Source of the DNA: Atrichornis clamosus
Taxonomy: Eukaryota; Chordata; Aves; Passeriformes; Menuridae
Assembly: GCA_013400975.1 (NCBI GenBank)
Contig: WBMZ01005407.1
Coordinates: 1-64,000 of the forward strand
Direction: 5' to 3'
Length of the DNA: 64,000 nt
Shown: positions 41,784 to 55,100 of the stretch, one piece after another
Layout: every line of letters starts with the position of its first letter
Numbering within the stretch: position 1 is the first letter of the stretch
Position numbers and translations under genes: made by a program
Notes under the pieces: model-generated
What the model was told of the DNA's origin: nothing
Database searches by the model: none
The model's input: only the letters and a program-made list of their open reading frames with translations

Positions 41784-42346
41784 GTCCCGATTATTTCAGT
41801 TCCAAGAATCTTGCACTGCAAGCCCAGAAAAAGATCCTGAGTAAAATGGCAACCAAAACCATGGCTAACATGCTAATCGATGACACAAGCAGTGAAATCT
41901 TTGATGAGCTGTACAAAGTAACAAAGGAACACACAAGAAACAAAAAGGAAGCCCATAAAATCATGAAAGACCTGATTAAAGTGGCAATAAAAATCGGGAT
42001 CCTCTATCGAAACAATCAGTTCAACCAGGAAGAGCTGGAGATCGTAGACAAGTTCAGGAAGAAGCTGAACCAAACTGCCATGACAATCGTCAGCTTTTAT
42101 GAGGTAGAATACACTTTTGACAGGAACGTGCTCGCAGAACTGCTGAATGAATGTAAAGACCTTGTGCACGAACTCGTAGGGCGGCACCTGACACCGCGCT
42201 CCCACGGGCGCATCAACCACGTCTTCAACCACTTTGCAGATGTGGAATTTCTATCTGCCCTCTACAGCCTGGATGGGGATTGTCGGCCATACCTCAAAAA
42301 GATCTGCAATGGCATCAACAAACTACTTGATGAGAAGGTTCTTTGA
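41784..42346 (+). CDS. TNFAIP8L3: TNFAIP8-like protein 3 (TIPE3), terminal coding exon, 5' partial
   Basis: TIPE-family protein. The family binds phosphoinositides in a hydrophobic cavity of the all-helical TIPE homology domain; TIPE3 is described as a transfer protein for PtdIns(4,5)P2 and PtdIns(3,4,5)P3 that promotes PI3K signalling at the plasma membrane. The exon starts after the acceptor CCAAACCAG. Its first two bases complete a split glycine codon, giving [22 protein letters not shown]. Then come the family hallmarks [68 protein letters not shown] and the terminal [11 protein letters not shown], ending at the stop at 42344-42346. [33 protein letters not shown] and [10 protein letters not shown] point to TNFAIP8L3 rather than TNFAIP8, L1 or L2. 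The true start lies in an upstream exon (about 18 residues in human) that I could not find. The ATG at 41846 is internal. Confidence 0.95.
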
Positions 42347-44759
42347 AACCGCGCTCAAAAGCAAGAAACCAACCAAAAACTTCTCTCTAGAACTGGCCAC
42401 CCTTCATGAGCCATGGTAGGCAAGCAAGCTTCCTCCCATCAGTCTTACTACAGTCCCCAGCAGGGCCCAGAGAGTGCTCACCAGGCTCATGACGAAGTGG
42501 AAAACTTAAATCAGAAAGTTACCAATTTTAATGTTTTCTTCAGATAATTCAGTCTTTTTCAAGGAGCAGAGTGAACAAGGCTGCTGATACGTATTGTTCA
42601 GAGACAGATTGCTATACACCATGGTCTTGCTAGCTTTGTGTTCAAGGCTGAATATGTGAAAAGAAAGTAAACTCAGATGCATGGCTGTGTAAAAATAGAC
42701 AGGTGAAGGCAAGAGCAATGCATGGAATTTACCCCTTGGTGTGTATATTTTTATTACTTCCACGCTGAATGAAAAACCTTTGACAGAAAGTAGGGCTGTA
42801 ATGGATTAAGTTCACTCCTTTCAAAAAAAATCAATACGAGAAGACATCTCTGATTTTACATGGTATATAAATCTAATAGGGGAATAACAAATTACACAAA
42901 CTGAGTAGAAGTGGGAGAAAATCTAGAGAATTGCTCAATGAAGCAATATTTTCATCAGAGTTTTGTTTTATACCTGCTAAAATGAGAGAGAAGGTTTTAA
43001 TTTTGAAAAGCAGCTCAGTGGTTCAACCTCAAAGGTAACCAGAAAACCAGATAAAGTAGTACAGCAGTTGCCCTGCTCTCAGGGTTTGCGTATTTGGCAA
43101 CATCAGGTGAGTTTAGGCTGAAGGTTGTGCTGCTCTCTTTTATGCTCCTACTCTTCTGCCTGACAGAACAAAATAGTCTTTGGGAAGATTTTGAAATTGC
43201 CCTTGTGAGGTGCAGCATGACTAAGACACCAACATCTACATCCCTGATCCTCAAAACATTCAACCTAGGTAACACTCTTGGTTTAACGTGCCCGTGACAT
43301 TTGTGCCTACAGTAAATCAGAGGTGGGATACAACAGGAACCCCATCCACTATTCTTGCAGTGCCTCCGCGTGTAGCATATGCACAATAGTCAAAAGAGAA
43401 CAGCCTTAGTGACTCTGGGGAGCTTCTGGAAGGAGTTTTTGTTCAGAATGTTTTCAGTGACTTTTTTTATTTTGGAAACAAAATATACTGATGTCTTCAA
43501 ACTGAAAACATTTTGCAAGTGGGTTTTCAACAGTTGTGATTGGACAAAGGGAGTTTGGGAGCAGAGTGGATGCTCCAGCTGCCACTTGCTGAACATGGGT
43601 GGGTGCAGACTGACCCCGAATAAAAAACATGGTTGGAAATCTCTCCCTCCTTGCCCTCTACACCTCCATCTCCTGACACTGCAGTGTGAGGAACCCTCTC
43701 CTTTCAGCTGACACAGAGGGCAGACAGTGCCATTATCTGGGGGTAATACCTTTCCTATCATGTATATTATAATAGAGTTGAATGTATGTAGTTGAAAATT
43801 GACAAAAGATGAGAAAATATATGTGAAAGCCATTCAAGGGAAGCTTACAGGGTTGATCACTCATTACTTTAGCATAAGAAAATGTTTCTCATTTAAATGA
43901 ACTCTTAAAATACGATGGTGTTATGAGAAAACTGTTCAAAAACCTTATTATTCTTCTGCCTTTCCTCAGCCCAGAATAACTATATTTCATCTCTTGCAAC
44001 AGGTTTTCACTGTCACACCTTTATGCAGTTGAGAACACACATACCCAGGTCATTATTCACTCAGGTTGTGCTAGATGGATTCTTACCTGTTCCCGGGAGA
44101 ACTCATTTGAAGCACAGCAAAAATGAAAGACGTTAGCAGAGCAAATTTTAATGGTGTAAATTTTCCCCATATATTTCCTTTAACCATTAAAAGTAGATTT
44201 AGAAGCAATGAAGGTGGACAATTCCTTTTCAACAAAATCATGAAATACCAACATTTGGGGTTGCAAGTTCAGCCATTTGCAGAGCCATATTTACATGCAC
44301 CATTACCTGCATTTCTTCCAAGCATGTACTTGTCAACTGATGCTTTTGAACAGTATTTATTGTATCCAGCGCTCCTGTCCCAGTGCACATGTCAGAGTTT
44401 GTGTGTTTCATTTGTGGCAATTTTTTTTTTTTTTTAAGCCAGAAAAAGAAATGATTCAATATTCAAGATGTCTAAAGGAAAGGGATATCCTGCATTTGTG
44501 ACTTTTTGTGTGTTGCAAGTATCAATATTCACATTCTGGTATTTTAGACACACCAGCTGAACATCTGTTGTTTTATTTATAAATAATCTGAGTAGCCTTA
44601 AGGAAAGATATGTTTTCAAGTATTTCTCATACTTGCATATCCTGTATATTCATTGTTTACTTTTGTACTTGTAGCTTGGTATGTAATAACATTGCAAAAA
44701 TACGGGCAATGTTCAGGTCACCTTAAATATATTATGTATTATCACATTTGTGGATTAAA
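42347..44759 (+). other. TNFAIP8L3: Probable TNFAIP8L3 3' UTR
   Basis: Non-coding, increasingly AU-rich sequence follows the stop codon. Candidate poly(A) signals on the same strand are AATAAA at 43619-43624 and ATTAAA at 44754-44759, the latter followed by U/GU-rich sequence. The end point is uncertain without transcript data. Confidence 0.4.
44754..44759 (+). terminator. TNFAIP8L3: Candidate poly(A) signal ATTAAA for TNFAIP8L3
   Basis: ATTAAA lies in AU-rich sequence about 2.4 kb after the stop, followed by TGTGTGATTACTGCCCTTTT as a possible GU/U-rich downstream element. An alternative AATAAA lies at 43619-43624. Confidence 0.3.
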
Positions 44760-46940
44760 AATGTGTGATTACTGCCCTTTTTGTTGCCTTTTTATCTATT
44801 CTGCCATCTCTGTTGCATCCCATGCACACCACACAAGCAGGTGTCAGCAGCAAAAGAGCAGATAGCACAGGCCGAGATCTCACTCTCTACCAAGCACCTT
44901 CCTGCAAGTTTTCCATGATAGATTTAGCCCAGTTTTAAGTTAGACAGAAGACACATCCCTGACAGATTTCAAAGCCCTGCCCTAAACATGGAGATGCTGG
45001 AACCTACCAGCATGTTTTAACAACAGCAAGCATATATTCTCCCGTCCTTATTCCCAGAAAAGGCAAACTGCTTTGGCTGGAAGAGCTCAGGATTTGCAAA
45101 CAACTCACATGGCAATTATACTGAAAGCAATTAAATACTGGCACAAAGAGAAAACTGACAACTACCTTAAAATCAAAGTTTAAAGCAATCTTCCTAAGTG
45201 GTGCTTTGAGCCTCCCTGCTGGTAAAACATTGCTGTCAGGTTCATTTTATGAATCATACCATGGCAGGACACAATATTCTTTGCTTCATTGCTGCCAACT
45301 TTATATATTAAAAACAACACTGCTAATGTTCAAGGAAGTACCCTGGGAGCAAGCACTTCTGACATGCTAATGAAATGGTGCCTGTACCACAGAGCAGCAC
45401 ATCACCCTGAACACGTGGCCTGGTTTGTGCTGGAGAAACGTTCTCACAGACAGGCACATAAATAGCTGACCCTGAAGAGAACCAGGCAGTAAAGCACAAT
45501 TAACTTTCACCACAGCAACAGAAATGCAAAAGCAAGTTTTAACTGGATGACTTAAGCAGGTCTATTTTTGTTTTTCCATAAATCAGTGCCAGAAAAAGAC
45601 CACGCAGTCTTACCCACACAGAACATAATACAGCTTTTTATGCTGAAAAACTACTGCTGGGACTCTTTAGGAGATAAACACCTTTCCAATATTTAGAAAC
45701 TATCAATGTCATGTATAAGCTACTTGCAAGTACAGGAAAACCTGAAGATAGTGCCATCCATTACACAAATTTACTCTTTTGGGTCCTTACAGGATGAGGA
45801 GTGTTTGGGAATACTTAGCAGAATGTAATATAACACAATAGATTTAGCCTGTATTTAGGAAAACATCCTGCACCATACTGCCACACTGCACTTCCACCAA
45901 TTTTCCTACCAAAGTCTTTGTTTCATTAAAAATACCTGAAAATACTTGGGGTAAGTAGGTAGAAACTGACAAAACAGCTGAAATATGGATCCAATACAAT
46001 CACTTCCCTGTTGCCTCCCAAATGTTGCCCATGGCACCCAGCAGCAGAACAGTGAGGCCTCCTGGTACCTACGGGTTTTTTGCAAACACTGGTGGCCTGC
46101 CAGCTCAGCAGGGTCAGTACAGACTGACTGGCCTCTGGTTGCCTCTTGAAAGCAAACTCCTTCATGCACACTGGTCACATGCTCTCCTCCTTCCAGCCTG
46201 CTTCTGTGCACCTTATTTCCTTTCCTGGAAAACAGGGTGATCCTTCAAGATCTACCAAGTCACAAAGAGAAGTGAATGGGAGCACTATGGGAGGCGAGGA
46301 CACTCACAGAAGAGTTGTCAATACAGAACTAGATGGAGTAATATTGCTTTGTATAGTTACCTCTATAGCTCTAATTCCGAGACAGCTGGATGATGGATCA
46401 AGATCAGAGGGATTCCCAGCACCGAACTGCTGAGGTTCTCAAGGGCCTGGGCTCCCCACCTCAGCCAGGGCTCCTGTTCCACACTGGCAGCTTGGTTCCA
46501 CAGAACCGCCTCATGACTTCGACCAGGGCTGCAGCCACCTTCCACTCAGACAGGATGCCAAACTTCCCAAGCTCCCAACTCTATAGCAATGGTTTATGTT
46601 TGCACCGAACTTAAAAATATGCTACTCCTGTCAACTGTGAATAACAGACAGTAGAGTCTCCTGTGATGCCTAAAAACAAATCACAATCTGGCAGTATTCC
46701 AAAAAGAGGACTGGGTAATGCGAGCTGGCACAGAATGCTGTTTAAAAAGTGTTCTCTTTCACTCTTTTTCCATGTGAGACACAGGACATTTAAATTACCA
46801 ATGGATTCAAGACTTCTGTAATGTTACGTTCTTCATTGCTGTTCAGATACAAAAGAAACAATTAAAATAGAAGCTAGTTCTTAATATGCAGAAACACTGC
46901 TACATGTGGTGGCAAAGAACATTTAACAAGTACCAAGCTA
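44760..46940. other. Intergenic interval between convergent TNFAIP8L3 and AP4E1
   Basis: About 2.2 kb with no recognisable exon, RNA gene or mobile element. Short open frames near 45.9-46.6 kb on both strands overlap each other and show no homology I recognise. Confidence 0.5.
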
Positions 46941-48980
46941 ATTTTTTTTTAAATAAAACTGAATTTTATTAAACTGCAAGAAATGCAAAGATGGTGATAG
47001 AACAATATTTGTTGGGCAATCCAAAAATAAAAACTGACACAGGTACAATTCCCTGCAAATTCCTTTAAGTGGTGTTACCATAAAGCAATTAGAATCAGAA
47101 TACTGACACTTTAACATACACTATTCATACAGTGAAAAAGGTTACAGAGAACATTACACGAACAACAGAAGGCATTGCTGTCTCCTGCTGTTCTTTAAAC
47201 ATCAGGACATTGAACATCTCATTGCTGAAATGGTTTAAATGCATAGGCCACAAACAGACACTTGTATTATAGTTCCTATGATTACAGAAGTCCAATTGCA
47301 TAACACAGCTCTGATTTACCAGCAGGAAAATCATTTGCTGGAACTTATCCCACCATAAATCAGTTTTCATTTATATAAACTGTTTTGAAGTGCCAAGTAA
47401 ACATTAAAGTATGCAGAACATTAAATATATTTACAGGTTCAGTGCACTTTAAATTCCTCAGTAAGAGGGTAATGAAACAACAATAAAAAAGGAGCTTTGC
47501 TTGTATGATTATACTTGTGGTATCACAAGTAGCTTCACTTTAAAAAAAAGCTATCAGCACATTAACATTCTTACAACAATTTCATGAACATTTACCAAAA
47601 CATCAGCAAACTAAAACTTTATTTTCCCTTACAACCAGTGCTTATCAAATGAGAATCAGTAATGCTGAAATATAACAGTTTCCTGGTTACTATTAAAGAC
47701 ACAAAGGAGAGAATTCCACTAGAGAATCCCTTTATAGCTTGTCTGAACTGTGTGCACGATCTTGGATGCCTAAATACAAAACATGAGCAGCTATAAATAA
47801 TATTAACCAGTACTACTTTTCATTTAGCATCTAAATGAATTAAGATTGCTGGATTTTCAAGACCATGAGGTTATTTCAAGAAGAGACAATCTACTCAGAC
47901 ACATTTTCCATGTGTGCTGCTCTGATTTAATCTCTCATGCCTTGCATCAGTTCCCAGCCATGCACACACAATACAGCCCATCTCTGCAAGTCAATTGTTT
48001 GATGAGTCATACTAAGGCTATAAATAATTAGAAGTAAAAATAAATGCAAGTTTTCCCCATGTGAATTTTCATGGACAGGCATATTGACCAGATTAAATTT
48101 ACTGGATTGACTGGAAAGCAATGAACATGTTCACCACCCAACAGTCAAGCAGTCAACATGCCCACAGCCAACTACCCCCAGCTCATCACATCTCAGACTT
48201 GATCCACATGAAACTTCATTTTAGACATGCACAGATATTCAGTGACTGTCACAGACCCCTCTGGAAAAGGAACAAGACTGAAACATGGGGCAGAAGAACT
48301 GCAGACAGGAACTAACCTGAAGGGCCTTAGATAACCCCTCAGGAGGTGCTTCCATACAACTTCACATTCCTGACTCCTATCAAAAACCTGTTTAGATGTT
48401 ATCACTTCCATGGTAAATATCAAAGATCATGGGAAGTTTTTCTCCCTAGAATCTTTTAACTGTTTTAAAACCATGCATTTGTTGCTACATAAGTTACTTT
48501 ATACAACCACCAATATGGGTCTTGTTGCCAGCAGTGCTTAAAAATAGCTTTAGAAAATTATCAAAATAAAATCAGATAACTGATCAAGTCTGACCTCATA
48601 ATGGAATTATGTTTTCTTCAAAATCATATTTAAGTAGTTGCCATGAGGAATAATTGTTGGCATCTATAAAAGCTGCGTAATAAAAATAAATACTTTCAGT
48701 CATTTACAACAAAATTAAGAAATATACATTTCACTTAAACAGGTAACAACACTTTAATGTACTGTACAGTCCTGAGCGTGTTTTTGCAGGCATAATTTAG
48801 GTTAATTTAGGTCATCATTCTTCCCTCGCAAGTCCACACGGACATAGGCCAGCTGGAAGAAAACTTGTAATACTTCAAGAAGCAGTATCTTAGTTTAGCT
48901 TTGGTAATTATCTGTGCAACTGTATAAATCTTTGATTTGCTTTTCACACACCAAATGGATTAAGGCAGGCACTACTGTTA
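46941..48980 (-). other. AP4E1: Probable AP4E1 3' UTR
   Basis: Non-coding minus-strand sequence downstream of the AP4E1 stop codon, with a best candidate poly(A) signal (AATAAA) at 46965-46970 and an alternative at 47618-47623. It is AU-rich and has no further exon. The extent is inferred. Confidence 0.45.
46965..46970 (-). terminator. AP4E1: Candidate AP4E1 poly(A) signal AATAAA
   Basis: TTTATT on the + strand reads AATAAA on the minus strand, about 2.0 kb beyond the AP4E1 stop, followed within about 25 nt by an A-rich then U-rich stretch. A second AATAAA at 47618-47623 would give a shorter UTR. Confidence 0.45.
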
Positions 48981-49141
48981 TCAGGATTCCTCCATCACCT
49001 TCTGACACTGATAGAGCAAACCATCTGGAAGAGCAGCACAAGGTGACCTGAACCACAGAGCCAGCATCCCTGAGTGAGTCCGGCAGTGCAGCAGACAGGG
49101 CACAGACGGAAGTAGCTGGCATGCCAGTATTCCCTCGTTAC
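48981..49141 (-). CDS. AP4E1: AP4E1 terminal coding exon (17th in window), appendage platform
   Basis: Completes G, then NEGILACQLLPSVPCLLHCR through LWFRSPCAALPDGLLYQCQK and VMEES, then stop. The acceptor is TTGTTTTCAG. The C terminus aligns residue for residue with the human end as I recall it. Confidence 0.96.
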
Positions 49142-52100
49142 CTGAAAACAAAAGGGCCCACAGAAAAAAATAAAGTAAAGTAACACTTGCTATAGCAGAC
49201 TTCATAGAAAATGTATCTTTCCAACTCTGCTGTTCTCTCCACTGTTACCTCTAACACTGTAACATCACCACAAATCATGCCAAAATCTCAACTTCCTATT
49301 TGTCACATAGCTTCATTTCCTTCTTTTTGCCCCATCCAAAACCCTTCACAATGCAAGTTTTCTCCCTTGCAAAGTTTACTGGGTTCCTGTGCACTTGTAC
49401 CTTTACATCACCTTCCCACACACCCCGGAGCAGGGCAAACAAAATCTCCATGGGACAACACTCCTGTGTTTGCTATGCTCCCAAACATTCCCTGCCTTAA
49501 ACTGTAAGATCCTCACTTCCATGCACTTGTTTTCCTGGGACAAATTACAGTCTGTGAGCAACCATATAGGATACTCTCACTTACCGATGATGTCAACTAT
49601 ATGGAGTTTCAGCTTCTGTTGCAGTGTATCCAAGGCTGCTGAAAGGGAATCTTGGGAAGACATTTTTATATTCTGTTTCACATCATTGGAAAGGGACAAC
49701 CACAGCTTCCCAAAGTCTTCTGTAGTCATTTCCATTGGCCTAAAAAGAAGATCACCACATTATCTTAGCAAAATAAGACATGTAAGTCAGAATATATTTG
49801 GTCTCAAAAAGGGTATCTGGAAGCAACTGGACAATAGAGCAAGCAATAAGCAAATGCTTATTAGTTTAAACAAACCTCTCCTCTTTAAAACATTTTTAAA
49901 AGCTTCCATTTCTTGCTTTAGATTTTCAAATTTAAAAAAAAAGTAATTTATGGATTTCACTTCAAAAGAAAAGTCTGTTGGAAAAAGGACACTTGCTATT
50001 TTCTACTCCTAAAATAAATGCAGTGTTCAAAAATGACAAGAATGAGTTTTCTTCTTCCCCTGCAAGAGTTGTCAGCCCTTTCATATAATGTTCTGGTCTC
50101 TGCACTCAAACCACTTGTTTCCTTTTGACATGTTTACATTATGCCATATTTTAAAGCAGCATGCCCTTCTGTTCTCTCAGTTCTGTTAGACTCCTCAAAA
50201 ACAGCTACTCTCAATATTCTCCCTGGATTTGTACTTCTTGCTGGAACTTTGCCCTTTTTTTGCAAGTGTAAAATAACCCTTTATTACCTTAAACAGTCAT
50301 CTCAGATTAAAATTAGCTGCTCAAGATGAAGCCTTATATTTTCAGAGTCAAAACCCAAATCACCCTACCCTTCTCTAATACTGAGTTGAGTGCAAGTGGT
50401 TTTAAAACCTGCAGCTTATATTATTTACCTGATGAAGTCCATCAATGATAAAGTTACTGAAAATTCAAGGCGAGTTTCCGTCTTTGACTGGTAATGAACA
50501 GAGCCAGAAAGAACTCCCTGTGTACAGAGTTTGTTCATCCTCACGCATTTCTGGCAGTGTTCCACACTTTGAGCTTCAATTACAGCAAACTGGGAGGTGG
50601 CACTCTCCAAAATCTATGTAAAGTTTTAAAAGGAACACAGAATATAAGTCTTGCTGTCAAGTTGTGCAAGTGATTCAGATACAGCTATAAAATTGTGCAA
50701 GGGTCTTTTATTTTGGCTGGTTTTTCTTGGACTATTTGACAAGTGAACAGAGCTACCATTTCTCAGCCCTCATGAAGGATAAATCAATCATTAACACCCA
50801 CAAACATTCTATGAGATGCGTACCACCAGTGAAATTGATCTCTTTCTCACAATTGGCCTCTCCAACGTTCAGTAACTGCACCAAGAACCTGAATTCTGTA
50901 GCTCAGTCCCAAAATAAACTCATATACCAGCAAGCAGCACTGCAACATACCTCAAGCTATATGCTAAAACAAGAACTTGAGAAATCATCCCTAATAAAAA
51001 TGATGATTTCCCAGCAGTCCTTGGCCTCTCCAAACAAACTGGTAACAGATTCAATCCATGGTGCTTTGGGAATGTAAGTGAACTACAAGAAAAGACTAGA
51101 CATGAGATGCTATCGTGACATGACAGACTTTCTATCAATGACAAGACACGTTTGATTCAAGTCAGAAATTGAGACAAAGGAGACTCCACAACCAATTAGC
51201 AGTTCCTTGATTAAGTCAATTGTAAATGAAATAAATCTGCTTAAATCTCTTTATTTAGTTATCACTTGCTGAGTTGTTCAAAAATTCTGTGCTTGTTTTA
51301 CAAAATGTATAGACAGTCATACCAATTAGCAATTCTGTAATATCTTTCCAAGTACTTAAATGAAGTTTTCATTACAACTATATTTACCAACAATACTTAA
51401 ATCCCTGGTATAGACAATGTAAAAAGATAAATTGACCAGCTCCTCTACACCATCAACTAGATGCACGAACATGAACTATGACTGACATCTTTGGAAAAAA
51501 AAACTGAAGTGATCTTACTCAAATTTTATGTCAGGAAGGCAAGTGCATCATGTTTGCCTATCAGGTAAATCACAAATGAATGCTCAAACCCAATAGTCAC
51601 ACCCAGGTCAAAAAAGCTACACAGTGATTTCTTTGGCAACTCAAGTCATACCACTCCAGGTAGGACCAGTTACATTTGCATTTGGTTTAGCCTTTGCATT
51701 CAGAATTTAAAAAAAAAAATTACACATATTTGTTACACAGATGCAAACAGTAGCAAACAAAATCAAGGTGAATTTAAAAAGTGAGATGCTAACTTTTATA
51801 GGCAATGACACTAAGTTTATATTGAGAGTTCTTTCACTACCCTTTAGAATGTGTGTAACAGTTATACCACAGGTTTTAAAGGAAATACTTTGGAATAAGG
51901 CATGGCTATTACATTAAACCAAACACTGCACAGTTAAATGCAAGCAGAAAGCAAGAAAATTCAAGTGAATTTAAAATACAACAGAAAGTTTCTTACCTGA
52001 AAGTGTTCTGTTTCTTCAAACACTAAGTTCACAGCAGTAAGTGCAGAAGTGGTTTTATTTGAAACAAAAACAGTGAGCAACAGAGAGTCATCTGTCCACA

Positions 52101-55100
52101 CCTTACATAAATACAGAGCTAAGGCATCACTCTGACAGAGTTCCACTACCTCAGAGTGAGGAAGCTCCTCAAGTTCTTCTGGTAAGGAAGGGACCAATGG
52201 TGTTTCACTGGCACTTTCACATGGAGCACTTGGAGAAGGCTGAAGAATTTCAATATTACTATCAGCGAACAAAGATGACTGTGACAGCCTGCTATCTGAA
52301 AGTCTGTCATCCAGCACAGATCTTTTGAGGGACTGAGGCATTTCAAATGCTAAATTATCTTCTACAATATTTGCAGAACATGGGGAGGCTTTTCTTAACC
52401 TTGTCTGTGTACTTCCCTCACAGTCTTCCACATTAATAGGTACCCTATCAAGTAAGGGACCAAAATCTGAAGCAGCACTTTTTTGGAAGTCTGATGCCTC
52501 CTCACTCCGAGTTTCACTTATCTTTGACTTCCTTTTGAATTTCTGAGTAGCTGTGTCCGCTTTCCCCATCTGAAAAGGGAAGAGAAAAAAATGAAAAATG
52601 GGTGGAGAAGTTTCTAGCAACCAGTTATGTTACTGTTAACACCATGAAACAGTGACCAAGAACCAGGGAATCAAAATAGATGACAAATACAAAAAGATTC
52701 CAAACACTTTAATAGATCCAGGCTTCTGTTTAATCTTTCAGAGAGTACTGAGTTAGTTCATAATGCAAGAATGATTTCTTAACAAACTAAAAGCTCTTAT
52801 TAAAAACTAAGCACAGGTAAAGTTGCTGGTTAACCAGTGATAAATGCCAAGATTTGAGCTGCCTAATATGACGTCAGTCTTAAAAAGGATCACGTAATAG
52901 TGAATTCTTTTATGTTCCACATATTACCACAGATAAATTAAAAGTTGTTTTGACAGAGGGTGTCAAATTCTAACATTACAGCCGAATGAATTGTGACAGC
53001 TCTGCAAAGCTGGATCAAGGAACAGTTTTTCAGGTAAACTGAGATCAGAACTTGAAGCACAACATGTAAACAGAGGGAGCTCTAGTTACCAAATCATATC
53101 TGCTCCAGAGGCTGCTTCATCTAGTAATACCAAGCTGTTTCAGGTTTTAATAAACTATCACATCGCAAAACTAATTCTCAACTGTTTGTCAATGACTTGG
53201 GTGTTTTTGTGTTATCACTAATTTGATCTTCATTTGCATACAAGTATCTATAGTTTTAAATAAGACTATATGTAAACTTTAAACTGTTAAGTCTCGAAAG
53301 AATCACTCACCAGACTGACACCAGCACTTGATCCCAGCCCAACAAACAAAGTTGATGCTAACTGCTGCTTCTCTTTATCTTCCTCAGACAGGATGGCACC
53401 TTGCTCAGGCTGCAATGCAGGAGGATCCCCCACCTGCCCTGCTAACAAGCTGCCACAAGGAACTGTTTGTGGCTCATTTCCTTTCCCTACTTTGCTTTCT
53501 TTCTTTGGAAGGTAGCCCTCTTTTCCCCATAGCTTGCGTACTCCCTCAAGTTTCAGAGTATTTGTCCTAAAAAGACAAACAAAACAAAGAAGGATCAGCA
53601 GTATGAACATCATGTTCCTAAAAGCGTGACAATACTCAAGCACCATTCACTACTTTGGTACTTTGGCAGACAAGAGTGAGCAGTAAAATATAAATGAACA
53701 CTTACACCTGCATGAAGTTCTATGTTAGTACTGTTATTCACTACTTCTAAAACATCCTGCAAATATAAACTTGGACTGGGCTACACAGTCCTAAGTGGAA
53801 ACCTACACTAATCAGCATTAAACACCTGCAGCCAGTACTACACTGTGCCTGCCATCTCCACCCAGAGTTTCACACTGCATATATAATATATTTGACTAAT
53901 TTTTTAAAAAGTGAATACAAGCAACATGGTGTCTTTCTGCCTCCCCAAAAGAGAAATTCTGGGAAGACACTTTCCCAGAAAGTTCTGGAAAGGTTTCCTG
54001 CATACCAATTTACCAGAGTATAAATAAATTCGTAGTAATTCATACTAATTTGCATGAAACTGTGGGTATGGAATTAAAGTGTAATGTCCCAAAACTTAAA
54101 GGAGCGTCTTACACTGCCAATCTTATCCTCACTTTTATATAGAAAAGGTATCCTTAAAAGGCACATTATTGTAATGCCATTAAAAGTGTAGCACATAATA
54201 AAAAAAAGGCAGAAAAAATACTTAAGAATGTAATCATCAGGCAATCCTGTCCCAATTTTACTCCATTAACTATCACCTAAATCTGTAAAGAAAGTGGAAA
54301 GAATCCAATTACATCAGCAGCTCTCCTAGTTAAAATATGCCACCATCTGAATTTCTTCTTACATGACAGAGTAACTGCAAGTTCAACTGCATTCCTTCTA
54401 GATCCATGCAATGAAGCAACAAAGACACGTGATACTGTCAATAACAAAAGCTTAAATGTACTTCATTTCAAACACAGATTAACTCACTCTTTGTGCCCTG
54501 TCTCAGCACTATTCCCAGATGTATCAGAACCAAAAGATAAACCTGTGGGGGACTGTCTGCCAGTGACACCAGATGAGGACACACTTGAAGCAAATGACAA
54601 TCCATAAGGTTCAAAATTCAGAGCTGGAAGACAGACAATCTTAAAATTACAAGGAGGCATAAGAAAAAGTAAGAAAGATATCTGTTTTCTGAAAATAGAT
54701 ATTCCTGCTCTGCTGGACTTCTCAGGCTTTCACTTTAATAATCCCCATAAATTTTAAATCCTACAGACCACCAATTACAGTAAGATTTTCTCACCTGCAG
54801 AACAACAATCTGTATACATCAGCTAGGCAGAGGTGGAACTAAAATCTAAGTTAAACTTAGCTATCTTCTACAGACAAGAGATGCATTAAGATACAATTAC
54901 TTTAAAGAAAATACATTAACTATACACTTAAATTGTTAATACTTATCAGATCATTTACTAGCAATTAAATAAATGCAGTAAACTGTCACCTTTTTCCTGA
55001 GAAAGCTTCTCCTCTTGTCTCTGGTGATGAGGTTTATATGGTGCTGCACCACGAGCAAGTCCCTCAGCCACAAATCCATCCAGAAAAGATAAGGAAGCAT

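Noticed and set aside
41846..42346. Treating the ATG at 41846 as the TNFAIP8L3 start codon
   Set aside because: Conserved family sequence ([21 protein letters not shown]) continues upstream in frame to a good acceptor at 41782-41783, so this ATG is internal in the main isoform.
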